A DNA stretch of 64,000 nucleotides from CAVVZJ01 sp963752755 (lineage in GTDB: Bacteria; Planctomycetota; Planctomycetia; Isosphaerales; Isosphaeraceae), in contig CAVVZJ010000001.1 in NCBI GenBank assembly GCA_963752755.1, positions 1,612,001 through 1,676,000 on the forward strand. The letters are read 5' to 3'. The position numbers and the translations under genes are program-made. Below the pieces are notes generated by a model. It did not search any database and had not been told where the DNA came from. It saw nothing but the letters and a program-made list of their open reading frames with translations. Of this stretch, positions 38,069-47,114 are shown one piece after another (within the stretch, counting starts at the first letter, position 1; each line of letters starts with the position of its first letter).

Positions 38069-38271
38069 CAGCGGGCGGACTCCGACCTGGATCGGGGAAG
38101 GTCACCACAGTCTCGATCTTCGGCCCACGACTGCCGCCGGTCAACACGCTGGCCTCTTGGCTTTCGCCACGAGGGCGGTAGGATGTGGACCATCGTTTTG
38201 GAAGACGCCCGTAGCCGCGCCGCGGTGCGAATCGGGCGATCGGGAGCGAATACTCCGGGGGAGGTGGAGCC

Positions 38272-39295
38272 ATGCCGAAGATCAAGCCCAGCCTGACCCT
38301 CGCCGCCCTGGCTGTCGTGGGCCTGGCCGTCTGGGCCGGAGCCCAGATCGACACCAGCGGCCGCGCGATGGGCACCGCGGCCCAGCGTTGGCTCGCCGCG
38401 CTCGACGACTCGCAGCGCGAGCAGGCCACGTTCACCTTCGACTCGCCCGAGCGGCTCAACTGGCACTTCATCCCACGCGAGCGCAAGGGCTTGCCGATCA
38501 AGGCGATGAACCCCGAGCAGCGGGCCCTGGCCTTCGGCCTGATCCAGTCGGGCACCAGCCGCAATGGCGGCCTGAAGGCGACCACAATCATGAGCCTGGA
38601 AGCCATCCTCCGCGATTTGGAGAAGGGAAGCGGACCCGTCCGCGACCCCGAGAATTACTTCGTCTCGGTCTTCGGCAAGCCCGCGAATCGGGGTCGCTGG
38701 GGCTGGCGCGGTCGAGGGGCATCACCTCTCCCTGAACTTTACGATCGAGGACGGTCGGGTCATCGCCGCCACTCCCGCCTTCTTCGGCGCCAACCCCGCC
38801 GAGGTCCGCGAGGGCCAGCGCAAGGGGCTCCGCACCCTCGCCGACATCGAGGACCGAGCCCTCCGACTGCTCCAGGCTCTCGACGACGACCAGAAGAAAA
38901 CGGCCATCGCCTCCGACGAGGCCCCGCGGGATATCCCGAGCAACACCGGCGGTCAGGGTGGCTTGCCTCCCAAGCCCCCCGAGATCGAGCCCGTCGGCGT
39001 GCTCGCCGGCAAGCTCAACGCCGATCAGCGCCAGATGCTCACGGCTTTGATTCGAGCCTACGCCGGCAACATGCCCCCCGAGATTGCTCGCGCCTGGCTC
39101 ACCGAGGTCCAGCAGTCCGGCGACGACATCCACTTCGCCTGGTTCGGGCCCGCGGACCGCAATCAGCCCCACGGCTACCTCGTCAAAGGCGCCACCTTCC
39201 TGATCGAATTCAACAACACCCAGAATGGCGCCAACCACATCCACAGTGTCTGGCGAAGCATCCTCGGCGACTTCGGCCTGCCCGCGCTGAAGTAA
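38272..39295 (+). CDS. DUF3500-domain exported protein, one frameshift
   Basis: ATG 38272 starts a signal peptide (LTLAALAVVGLAVWAGAQID). DUF3500 motifs: FTFDSPERLNWHFIPRERKG, LPIKAMNPEQRALAFGLIQS and NYFVSVFGKP. Near 38705 one base change of frame leads to VEGHHLSLNFTIEDGRVIAA, TPAFFGANPAEVREGQRKGL, HFAWFGPADRNQPHGYLVKG and FLIEFNNTQNGANHIHSVWR, the invariant C-terminal part. About 340 residues. Probably periplasmic; the function of DUF3500 is unknown. Confidence 0.85.
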
Positions 39296-39329
39296 AGTCG
39301 TTCTGGGGCCGAGATGATGGTCATTGCTC

Positions 39330-39361
39330 GTGGGTCGAGGAGGGATTCCTCCGAGACCCAC
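39330..39361 (+). terminator. Hairpin immediately before the rhodanese start codon
   Basis: GTGGGTCGAGGAGG (39330-39343) pairs with CCTCCGAGACCCAC (39348-39361) with two mismatches and a 4-nt loop, ending 2 nt before ATG 39364. It may terminate the DUF3500 transcript. The left arm carries the only GGAGG near the start, so folding would also hide a Shine-Dalgarno sequence. Confidence 0.45.
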
Positions 39362-39363
39362 CC

Positions 39364-39759
39364 ATGACCATCGACCCTGTGCGAGACGATCAAGCCGGAA
39401 CGACGATGCCCCCCTCCATCGTGAACCTGAGCCCGGCCGAGCTCAAGCGGCGCCTTGACGCGGGCGAGGCGTTCGTCTTGCTCGACGTGCGCGAACCGGT
39501 CGAGCGGGCCTACTGTGCATTGCCAGGTCCGCCCCGAGGGCAGGACCTCCATGTCCCCTTGCGCGAGGTTCCGGCCCATCTGGACGCAATCCGGGACGCC
39601 GCCGGTTCCGGCCCGCTGATCGTCTATTGCCATCACGGCGTCCGCTCGCTGATGGCCGGTCGCTGGCTCGCAGAGCAAGGGGTACCGGACGTCCATAACC
39701 TGGACGGCGGTATCGACGCGTATTCTCTCGAAGCCGATCCGAATGTCCCGCGCTACTGA
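39364..39759 (+). CDS. Rhodanese-like domain protein
   Basis: 131 residues from ATG 39364. Single rhodanese domain: LSPAELKRRLDAGEAFVLLD, VREPVERAYCALPG and the active-site loop LIVYCHHGVRSLMAGRWLAE with catalytic Cys. It ends VHNLDGGIDAYSLEADPNVP. Cytoplasmic sulfur carrier or transferase. Candidate to donate sulfur for MoaD-type thiocarboxylate chemistry, but the moa genes are 13 kb away and the link is speculative. Confidence 0.9.
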   Translation: MTIDPVRDDQAGTTMPPSIVNLSPAELKRRLDAGEAFVLLDVREPVERAYCALPGPPRGQDLHVPLREVPAHLDAIRDAAGSGPLIVYCHHGVRSLMAGRWLAEQGVPDVHNLDGGIDAYSLEADPNVPRY

Positions 39760-39848
39760 AGGCGCGCACCGCTCGACCGGATCGGCTGCGCCGCGACCCC
39801 GCGGTCGTCCCGGCAGTCATCGACCTGGGTCACGGCGGAGGAGCACCG

Positions 39849-40331
39849 ATGGCCGGAGAGCAACGTAGCCATGTGGAGATCCTTGGTCAGGTGGTCCAGG
39901 TCGTGAGCGTGGTGATTGGGGTCGTCATCAGCGTGCTGAGCTTCAACATCACCTGGCAGAAGGAGGCCGAAGCCCGTCGCGCCGCGGCGTTGAAGCAGGA
40001 AATCGAGGCCGAGAAACCGTTCCTCATCCTGCGACAGCAACGCTACCAGGAGACCCTTCAGACCGCGGGTGTTCTGGCCAACCCCGAGCAGAACTCGGCC
40101 GAGGAACTTCAGAAAGCGGAGAAACGGTTCTGGGAGCTCTACTGGTCGGAGCTGGCGCTCGTGGAGGGGCGGGACGTGGAAAAGGCGATGATCCGCTTCG
40201 GTGACGAGCTTCGGCCGACGATGTCCCCGACGTCCCGCCAGGCGGCCGCCTATCACCTCTCCCATGCCCTGCGTGACTCGCTATTCCGCTCCTGGCGAAT
40301 CAAAGAAGTGCCCAAAGGCTTTAACCCCTGA
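39849..40331 (+). CDS. Hypothetical membrane-anchored helical protein
   Basis: 160 residues from ATG 39849. One helix at about 13-33 (VVQVVSVVIGVVISVLSFNI), then a charged region that is probably coiled coil (ITWQKEAEARRAAALKQEIE), and a C-terminal part ending SRQAAAYHLSHALRDSLF. No signal-peptide site. Unrecognised family. Convergent with the DUF1080 gene that follows. Confidence 0.65.
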   Translation: MAGEQRSHVEILGQVVQVVSVVIGVVISVLSFNITWQKEAEARRAAALKQEIEAEKPFLILRQQRYQETLQTAGVLANPEQNSAEELQKAEKRFWELYWSELALVEGRDVEKAMIRFGDELRPTMSPTSRQAAAYHLSHALRDSLFRSWRIKEVPKGFNP

Positions 40332-40346
40332 GTCGCCCCCGATCGG

Positions 40347-41041
40347 TCATTGGCGACCCAGTGGCTTGAGCTTTACGTTGCGGAACTCAATCCTCCAGCC
40401 CTCGGCCTCGACGCCGACGAACCCGCTCGGTACCTCGCAATCGTGCCAGGCGGACGTTTCGGCGCCGTTGACCCAGAGCGCCATTTCTTTTCCTCGGCAT
40501 CGGATCTCATAAGTGTTCCACTGGCCGGCCGGCCTGACCCGCTGCGCGTTCAGCTCCTTCGAGAGGTTGATTCGCTTCAGCATGCCATCAACCTTCGTGT
40601 CGCCGAAGAGGAACCCGCCCGAGCCGTCGCCGGTCTGGGCCTGGTGCCAGATCACACCGTCCTTCGAGTTGCGGCGTAAACGCCCGAATTGTAGCCTTTC
40701 CGGCCCGGCAAGGGGGTGAAACGCCACTCGACGTGGTAAAGGAAATCGGCCAGTTCCCGGTCGAAGAGCAGCATCTCGTGTCCCTTGTCACCTGAGCAGA
40801 CGAGCCGGCCTTCGTCGATCGACCACTGTGACTCGGGATTGAGTTGACCGTTCGGCGCCGGGGGGATCGGCACGCGGACCCAGCCCTTGAGATCCGGCCC
40901 GGCCTCGGCCAGCAGGTCGATCCAGCCGACCGGGTCACGCTCCAGGGCACTCGGCTCGTCGGAATCGGGTGCCGCGGAGATCAAGGCCAGCGACAACATT
41001 GCCACGCCAGCGCGAAGATTCAAACGGGTCGGTCGGCTCAT
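40347..41041 (-). CDS. DUF1080 (3-keto-disaccharide hydrolase-like) secreted protein, one frameshift
   Basis: ATG 41041 begins a signal peptide (LRAGVAMLSLALISAAPDSD). Domain motifs: DLLAEAGPDLKGWVRVPIPP, WSIDEGRLVCSGDKGHEML, FLYHVEWRFTPLPGRKGYNS and GVYA. After a one-base shift near 40675: RNSKDGVIWHQAQTGDGSGG, FLFGDTKVDGMLKRIN, AGQWNTYEIRCRGKEMALWV and NGAETSAWHDCEVPSGFVGV. About 230 residues. A second DUF1080 protein in the window, only distantly similar to that at 34795. Confidence 0.85.
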
Positions 41042-41252
41042 GATCGGCTCCCCTTTGAGATGGACTGTGTTCGGCGGGATCCTCCGCGACTCCTGAGTCG
41101 CCCGGCCGATTATGGCGTGCGGAACGTGCCTCAGGACAGAGGGCAGCGGAGCCAAACAGATCGGAGGAGCGGTCGGAGATCGGAGCTTCCCTGCTCGCGA
41201 TCTCACCGTCCGGGAATTCCGTTCGGCGAGGCCGTTCCGGGCGTTTCCCGGC

Positions 41253-43379
41253 TCAGCGCTGCCGACGGGTCACGCGGTACCCCGGGATCATCGCGAGCAC
41301 GCCAGGCGTGGGGATCAAGGGAACCGGGTCGCCTCCATAGATCCGGCCCTGACCGAAGCTGAAGAAGTCGTTGAGCTGGCCCGAAAGCTGAAGGAAATAG
41401 GTGGATGTCCCGGGCTGATAGACCCCCAGGTCGATCCGGCCATCGCCGTCGAAGTCGCCGACGACCGGAATCGGGTCGCCACCAAAAACCCGACCCTGGC
41501 CGAACGTGAAGCCACGGTTGCCCGCGCTCGTCTGGTGTACGAAGAAGCTCGACGTGTCGGGCTGGAAGACCCCTGTGTCATCCTTGCCGTCGCCGTCGAA
41601 GTCACCCACCACCGGGAACGGGTTACCCCCGAAATAGCGTCCCTGGCCGAACGTGTAAGCGACGTTGCCCGCTTTCGATCGCATCAGGAAGAAGCTCGAC
41701 GTATCCGGCTGGAACACTCCCGGATCGGCCTTGCCGTCGCCGTCGAAGTCGCCGACGACCGGGATCGGATCGCCACCGAAATAGCGGCCCTGACCGAACG
41801 TGAACGCCCGGTTGCCTGCGCTCGACTCGTGCAGGAAGAAGCTCGATGTGTTCGGCTGATACACGCCGACGTCATCCTTACCATCGCCGTCGAAGTCGCC
41901 CACGACCGGCACCGGATCACCGCCGAAGTACCGGCCCTGACCGAATGTGATCGCCACGTTGCCCGCGCTGGACTCGTGCAGGAAGTAGCTGGACGTGTTC
42001 GGCTGATACACGCCCGAGTCGGCCTTGCCGTCACCGTCGAAGTCGCCGACGATCGGCACCGGATCGCCGCCGAAGTACCGGCCCTGACCGAACGTGAACG
42101 GCATGTTCTGGCCATTGCTTTGATGAACGTAAAAGCCGGAGACTCCGGGCTGATAGACGCCCAGATCGGTGGCGCCGTCGCCGTTGAAGTCGCCGGCCGT
42201 CGAGCCGATCGTGAGCGTGATCTGGTCCTTCACGATCCCGCTGTTCTCGACGACCACGGTGAACGTCCGGCGTGGTTGCGGGCCGGTGTGGGGGATGATC
42301 GGGATCGTGAAGTCGAACGTCGCCGGGTCGGTATCCTCGGCGTTGAACGACTGATCGAGCGCCTGGTAGTCACGGCCTGCCTGGGCGGTGCCGTCCACGG
42401 TGTAGATATGCAAGGAATTGAAGACGATCGGACCACCTCGGATGATTTTCACGTGGAAGGCATCGGCGGTCGGTGCCTGGCGAGCGTGGTCGGTGTTAAG
42501 GCTGATCGCCTTCAGGCCGATGTCCTGAATGATCGCGGCATCCACGTTGTTCGGCGTCCGACGGACTCCCGTCGGAATCGTGGAGTTCAGAAGGTTAAGC
42601 GGCAGCGTGTTGTAATAAGCATAGACCGGGACCGGATCGGTGCCGTCGTAGACCGCCGGCAACTCGTCGCCGGAATAGATGACCGGCACCGGGCCGCCAT
42701 TGACCTCCATCGTGCGCGGGCCGCGGAACGTCGGAGTGGAGTAGCCGTCGCTCGGGGGCACGACGTATTTGTCAAACGGCGAGCCCATGATCTCCGAGCG
42801 CCCTGGTTCGGTTGGGTAATCCAGACTGGAGGAGTCGGACAGGCCGTAATAAACCATCCCCTGGAGCACCGCCCGCATGGCCCAGCTCACGAAGTCCGAC
42901 TTGTCCTTCGGCACGGCCGGATTGGGGCTCACCCAGGCGTCGTTGCGGAGAAAGGATGGATCGGCCTGGATTTCCAGAGTGGTTGTCTGCGCATTCCGAA
43001 CCCCGGAGGCCACCTCCGACTCTCGCCAGCCGAACCGGGGGAAATAGATCGGCATGATCGGTTTGATCGGCAGCGGACCGGGTTTCGAAATCGGGGTCGG
43101 CGGCGGCACGACCTTCACCAGCACGTGCGACGAGTTGCCCGTCGGCACCGGAACCACGTTCGAGAGGATCGAGGCCGCCATGTTCGCACTCGACTGGAGA
43201 TTCGGGATGCCCGCGAATTGACCGGTCGGGTCGTCGATGCTCATGGTGAATGGCAGCATCGCCATCAAGGAACGTGGCTCCAGAGGCGTCAGTTCAGGCC
43301 GGATCGCCGATCGTCGTCGGCCTTTGCGATTCGAGCGGGGGGATTGTCCGGAGGGACGGCGTCGATCGCGTCGCAGCAT
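41253..43379 (-). CDS. LEPR-XLL-type secreted protein with Calx-beta-like and FG-GAP/VCBS repeats
   Basis: 708 residues from ATG 43379, supported by GGGAGA upstream. The Arg-rich start followed by LTPLEPRSLMAML is the planctomycete LEPR-XLL N-terminal sorting motif; no classical signal peptide is seen. The middle part (about 40-330) is unassigned. A Calx-beta-like stretch is TVDGTAQAGRDYQALDQSFN with TFTVVVENSGIVKDQITLTI. The C-terminal half is a tandem array of 49-residue repeats, each with a D-x-D-G-D-G calcium-binding loop (VGDFDGDGKADSGVY). Likely an extracellular adhesive or structural beta-propeller-like protein. Unbroken over 2.1 kb. Confidence 0.85.
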   Translation of the reverse strand: MLRRDRRRPSGQSPRSNRKGRRRSAIRPELTPLEPRSLMAMLPFTMSIDDPTGQFAGIPNLQSSANMAASILSNVVPVPTGNSSHVLVKVVPPPTPISKPGPLPIKPIMPIYFPRFGWRESEVASGVRNAQTTTLEIQADPSFLRNDAWVSPNPAVPKDKSDFVSWAMRAVLQGMVYYGLSDSSSLDYPTEPGRSEIMGSPFDKYVVPPSDGYSTPTFRGPRTMEVNGGPVPVIYSGDELPAVYDGTDPVPVYAYYNTLPLNLLNSTIPTGVRRTPNNVDAAIIQDIGLKAISLNTDHARQAPTADAFHVKIIRGGPIVFNSLHIYTVDGTAQAGRDYQALDQSFNAEDTDPATFDFTIPIIPHTGPQPRRTFTVVVENSGIVKDQITLTIGSTAGDFNGDGATDLGVYQPGVSGFYVHQSNGQNMPFTFGQGRYFGGDPVPIVGDFDGDGKADSGVYQPNTSSYFLHESSAGNVAITFGQGRYFGGDPVPVVGDFDGDGKDDVGVYQPNTSSFFLHESSAGNRAFTFGQGRYFGGDPIPVVGDFDGDGKADPGVFQPDTSSFFLMRSKAGNVAYTFGQGRYFGGNPFPVVGDFDGDGKDDTGVFQPDTSSFFVHQTSAGNRGFTFGQGRVFGGDPIPVVGDFDGDGRIDLGVYQPGTSTYFLQLSGQLNDFFSFGQGRIYGGDPVPLIPTPGVLAMIPGYRVTRRQR
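41365..42099 (-). repeat. Five tandem 147-bp repeats in the FG-GAP gene
   Basis: Each unit encodes about 49 residues beginning TFGQGRYFGGDP and including VGDFDGDGK and a YQPNTSSFFLHESSAGN-like tail. Five full copies and partial copies at each end are seen. DNA identity between units is high enough for unequal recombination, so copy number may vary among strains. Confidence 0.85.
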
Positions 43380-43534
43380 CAATTCTCTCCCGGTTCGGTC
43401 AAGGTTCGCGCATTGTGGACGTGGCCCGACGCGCCGGGTATTGACCCGGCCGCGACGGACCCCACGAAGATCATTCATAACTATTGATGGAACGATCTTC
43501 AACACCACCAGTGTCATGCGTTCATGATCTCCCG

Positions 43535-46500
43535 TCAAGGCATGACCCCGGGATCCACCCTGACGGGGCGGTCGGGTTCCGCGTCGGCGTTGACATCGGG
43601 CAACGTACGGGCGACGCGGAAGCCCATGGTCGAGTTGACGGACAGCGGGTGCAGATGGTCGCGCTGACCGCTGCGGAGGTAGTCGGCGTGCGGCATGCCG
43701 AAGCTGTGGCCGCGAACGATCCGGGTCAGGTCCTCCGGCCGCAACTGGCTTTCGAGGCCATCGGTGAAGGGTGGTGCGGCGGGATCATTCTCGGGATAGG
43801 CCCGGTAAGCGTCGTGACACCACTCGTTGGCGTTGCCCAGCACGTCGAAGAGGCCCCAGGCATTGGGCCAGAGCTGGGCGACCGCGTGCGCGTGCGGATA
43901 AGGGCGCTGGCGGGCTGGGTCGGCGGCATTGCCCGCCCACCACGCCAACTCATCGAGCAGGGCCTCGCCGTCGCCAGAAGGGCGGAGCGTGTCGAGACCG
44001 GCGCGGGTCGCACATTCCCACTCCCCCTCGGTCGGCAGACGGTAGCCGGTCCGTTCGAGGAAGTCGTCGGGGAGTTCGGCCTCCAGGCCCGGATTGCCGG
44101 CGCCGAAGCCGGGCCGGATGCGGTCGATCGGCGGGTAGCACATCTGCTCCTCGGCGATCCCCTCGCGACTGCTGAGCCATCGGCAGAACATCACCGCTTC
44201 GTACCAGGTCACGGAGATGGCCGGCGCGGTGTCGTCGGGGGCGTAGATCGGCTGGTCCTGGCCGTAGTGGAGCACCTCGGGATGGGCGTCGAGGAACTGC
44301 TGGAATTGCTGGTGGGTGACTTCCGTCGTCGCGATCGCGACCCGCCTCGGAATCGCGCGGCGATGGGGAGGCTCGTAACGGGCCACTTCGTCCCGGAGCG
44401 CCTCGGGCAGATTCTCCGCGGGTGTGCCCATCCGGAAGACGGTTCCCTTCGGGATAATCGTATACGTGCGCCCTTGGCCATCGAGATACCAGCCTCGGCC
44501 CGGCGTCGGCGGCTGGCCTGCGTGCTGATCGTCGATCGTGTTGACGGCGTCGGCGCGATCCCAGCGTTGCCGGAGGAGCCAGCCGATCGCCGAGTGAAGC
44601 CCGGGGTCGGGGTCGTCGCGGTAGGCATCGAGCAGGATTCGTCCCAGTGCCTTTTTGGGCTCGTCGGCGACCTTCGTGGGCAGCATCCCGAGGGCCAGCA
44701 CCAGGGATCGGCGGGCCGAGGCGTCGCCGCCGGCCTTCAACCGATCGACCAGCGCCCGACCCACGCCGACCCACCGCGGATCCTCGTCGCTCGCCGGCTT
44801 CTGCCGCAATGTCTTCGCCGCCCGCAGCCAGCGGCCGAGGTCCTCCGGGTTCGGGGGTCGATCCAGCACCTTCCAGAGTTCATCTTCCAGACCAGGCCCG
44901 AAGTCACCGAGAGCGGGGCCAAGTGCGGCGAGGGCCTGGGGGTCCGCCTTTTCGTCGAGCACCAACTCCCGGGCCTCGACACCCAGGCCCGGCTCGCGAG
45001 GCAGCAAGGACAGCGTGGCGTTCCGATGAGCCGGTGTGCCCGGTTCCGACCGCTCGCGCAAGATCTTCAGTCGCTCATCGATCCAGGACGGATACTTGCC
45101 GATCTCCCGGACCAGCTCGGGCACCACGCGGATGTCCTCCGACTTCTCGATCGCCTCGACCAGCACCTCCGCCCGCTCGCCCTCCCGCGCCCGTTGAAGC
45201 TGCCCTTGATGCCAGAGCGCGGCGAGGCCGAGCAAGACGGCGAACGTCCCGACCGTCGCGGAGGCCACCAGCGTCTTGTGACGCCGGATCCAGCGCCCGA
45301 GTCGCACGGTCCAAGGTTCGCAATAAGCTCGCACCGGCTCATCGGCCCTCCATCGCTCGATCTCCCGCGCGAGTTCCCGGGCGTCTTCGAAACGATCGGC
45401 CGGCTGCAACGCCATCGCCTTCAGGCAGACGGCCTCCAGCGGCTTCGGGATTGCCGGATCAATCTGGCGGGGTGGCGGGAACGTCCCCTGCCGCACCTTC
45501 TCCAGAAGCTCGTTGAGGTCCCTGCCATCAAACGGCGCCCGTCCGGTCAGCAGACAGTAGAGCGTGGCGCCGAGGCTATAAACGTCGCTCGACGGCCCCA
45601 GCTCCTCGATTCGGCCCGCCGCCTGCTCCGGGCTCATGTAAGCCGGTGTGCCAATGGCCACACCAGGCAGCGTCTCCTCCGCCGAGCCACCCGAGAGCGT
45701 GAGCCGGACCCGGCCCGAGAGCGAGCCCGACGCTTCACCCGTCCCCTCAACGCCCGAAGCCCTCTCCGCTAGCAACTCCGGCTCTGGCGGGGCATGGCCG
45801 TTCTCCAGCGGCTTGGCCAGGCCCCAATCGACGACCAGCGTCTCCCCGTAAGGACCGAGCATCACGTTGCCCGGCTTGATGTCGCGGTGCAAGACCCCCC
45901 GGCTATGGGCGTAGGCGATCGCATTGCAGACGTCGACGAACCGCCCGAGCAGCTCACCCAGCTCCACGCGCCGCTGTCCCTCGTCCCGCGACGGCCGCCC
46001 CGGGGCGTGATAACGCTCGATTGCCTCGCGCAGACTGTCACCCCGGACAAACCGCATCGCGTAATAAGGTCGCCCATCCGCATAGCTCCCGAGCCCATAG
46101 ACCGGGATGATGCCCGGATGTTCGAGCTTGCCCGTGATCTCCGCTTCCATCAGGAACCGCGACCGGCTCCTCGGTTCGTCGGCGTGCCGGTCCTGGATCT
46201 CCTTCAAGGCCACGGCCCGTTCCAGCTCGCTGTCGATGGCCACCGAGACGACCCCCAGGCCGCCCCGAGCGTGCATCCTCACGACGCGAAACCGGCTCGT
46301 CAGGCTGCCCAACGCCCTGCCGCCCTCGTCACCCGACTCCCCGCCGGCTCCGATCTGGGTCGCGAACGGGTCGTCCTGAACTTCCCCTCCGTCCGGCGCT
46401 CTCGTGGCAAACGGGTCCTGCTCACCCACCCTGGGGGACGGCCTCGCGAGATTCGCAAGACTGGCGACCAGTTGCCGGTCGCCGATCCGCTCCAGATCCT

Positions 46501-46768
46501 CGCGGGCCGATCCCAGAGTGCTGAGCGTCGCGAGGCTCCGCGCCGGGTCGCCGTCGTGCTGCCGCAGATGCTCCGCCACCAGAGCGTCAATCAGTTCGCG
46601 ACGCTGCGGCGTGAGAGCCCCGCGCGACTGGAGCACGTCGCCCAGGGACCTGGTCTTCTCCCTCACCCAGTCCTCGAACCCGGCGACCAGATCGCGGCGC
46701 TCGATCAGATTCCCTTGCAAGGCCAGGATTCCGAACAGCAAATTGCGGTCGGCTTCGACCCATGCCAT
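43535..46768 (-). CDS. Serine/threonine protein kinase fused to a formylglycine-generating-enzyme-like domain
   Basis: 1077 residues from ATG 46768 (MAWVEADRNLLFGILALQGN). N-terminal helical region to about 145. Kinase domain about 155-440: MHARGGLGVVSVAIDSELER (Gly loop), AVALKEIQ (Lys), VLHRDIKPGNVML (HRD), VVDWGLAKP (DWG in place of DFG) and GTPAYMSPEQAAG. One transmembrane helix at about 515-535 (TVGTFAVLLGLAALW). A helical part follows. The C-terminal SUMF1/FGE-like domain (about 820-1060) has TEVTHQQFQQFLDAHPEVLH, GYRLPTEGEWECATRAGLD, NANEWCHD and TRIVRGHSFGMPHADYLRSG. The active-site cysteines of true FGE are absent there, so the domain is probably binding rather than catalytic. Cytoplasmic kinase with periplasmic sensor. 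The gene is unbroken. Confidence 0.92.
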   Translation of the reverse strand: MAWVEADRNLLFGILALQGNLIERRDLVAGFEDWVREKTRSLGDVLQSRGALTPQRRELIDALVAEHLRQHDGDPARSLATLSTLGSAREDLERIGDRQLVASLANLARPSPRVGEQDPFATRAPDGGEVQDDPFATQIGAGGESGDEGGRALGSLTSRFRVVRMHARGGLGVVSVAIDSELERAVALKEIQDRHADEPRSRSRFLMEAEITGKLEHPGIIPVYGLGSYADGRPYYAMRFVRGDSLREAIERYHAPGRPSRDEGQRRVELGELLGRFVDVCNAIAYAHSRGVLHRDIKPGNVMLGPYGETLVVDWGLAKPLENGHAPPEPELLAERASGVEGTGEASGSLSGRVRLTLSGGSAEETLPGVAIGTPAYMSPEQAAGRIEELGPSSDVYSLGATLYCLLTGRAPFDGRDLNELLEKVRQGTFPPPRQIDPAIPKPLEAVCLKAMALQPADRFEDARELAREIERWRADEPVRAYCEPWTVRLGRWIRRHKTLVASATVGTFAVLLGLAALWHQGQLQRAREGERAEVLVEAIEKSEDIRVVPELVREIGKYPSWIDERLKILRERSEPGTPAHRNATLSLLPREPGLGVEARELVLDEKADPQALAALGPALGDFGPGLEDELWKVLDRPPNPEDLGRWLRAAKTLRQKPASDEDPRWVGVGRALVDRLKAGGDASARRSLVLALGMLPTKVADEPKKALGRILLDAYRDDPDPGLHSAIGWLLRQRWDRADAVNTIDDQHAGQPPTPGRGWYLDGQGRTYTIIPKGTVFRMGTPAENLPEALRDEVARYEPPHRRAIPRRVAIATTEVTHQQFQQFLDAHPEVLHYGQDQPIYAPDDTAPAISVTWYEAVMFCRWLSSREGIAEEQMCYPPIDRIRPGFGAGNPGLEAELPDDFLERTGYRLPTEGEWECATRAGLDTLRPSGDGEALLDELAWWAGNAADPARQRPYPHAHAVAQLWPNAWGLFDVLGNANEWCHDAYRAYPENDPAAPPFTDGLESQLRPEDLTRIVRGHSFGMPHADYLRSGQRDHLHPLSVNSTMGFRVARTLPDVNADAEPDRPVRVDPGVMP

Positions 46769-47022
46769 GACGTTGGTCTCGCTTCGGTTGGGTGCTCGTG
46801 AACTGTCAGGCCAGCTCCCTTCCGAGCATAGGCTTTCCGATCTCCCATGCAAGCACCATCCTCCCACATCGCCGAAGCCGACGGCTTTCGAACGCGGCCT
46901 GCAATCCGTTCGGCGTCCACCGCGTTGGTCCGATCGGCCGTGTCCCGGTCGACAGGTCGGGACAAAGGTTCCCGGTTCCTGCCGGTCGACCACCAAGTGA
47001 ATGTTTTGGCGATATTTCGTAC

Positions 47023-47051
47023 TTGTGGATGGTTGGTCGCCTGGCTAGAAT
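47023..47051 (+). promoter_or_regulatory. Candidate housekeeping promoter for the SGNH hydrolase
   Basis: TTGTGG (47023-47028) and TAGAAT (47046-47051) are separated by 17 nt in a relatively AT-rich stretch, about 64 nt before ATG 47115. It matches a sigma-70-type layout at 4 of 6 and 5 of 6 positions. No other gene lies in the 345-bp gap before it. Confidence 0.5.
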
Positions 47052-47114
47052 CTCGCCCCGGCTGGAGTATCCAGGAGTTTCTCACCAAGTCTCGTAGACA
47101 CGGAGGTCGCCCCG

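Noticed and set aside
41365..42099. Tandem repeats considered as a CRISPR-like array
   Set aside because: The units are 147 bp, coding, with no spacer/repeat alternation and no cas genes nearby.
41112..43487. A 791-residue plus-strand open frame opposite the FG-GAP gene
   Set aside because: Its periodicity only mirrors the 147-bp repeats of the real gene on the other strand.
43484..45772. A 762-residue plus-strand open frame opposite the kinase
   Set aside because: The kinase on the minus strand has all catalytic motifs and a SUMF1-like domain; the plus-strand product is low-complexity Arg/Pro-rich.
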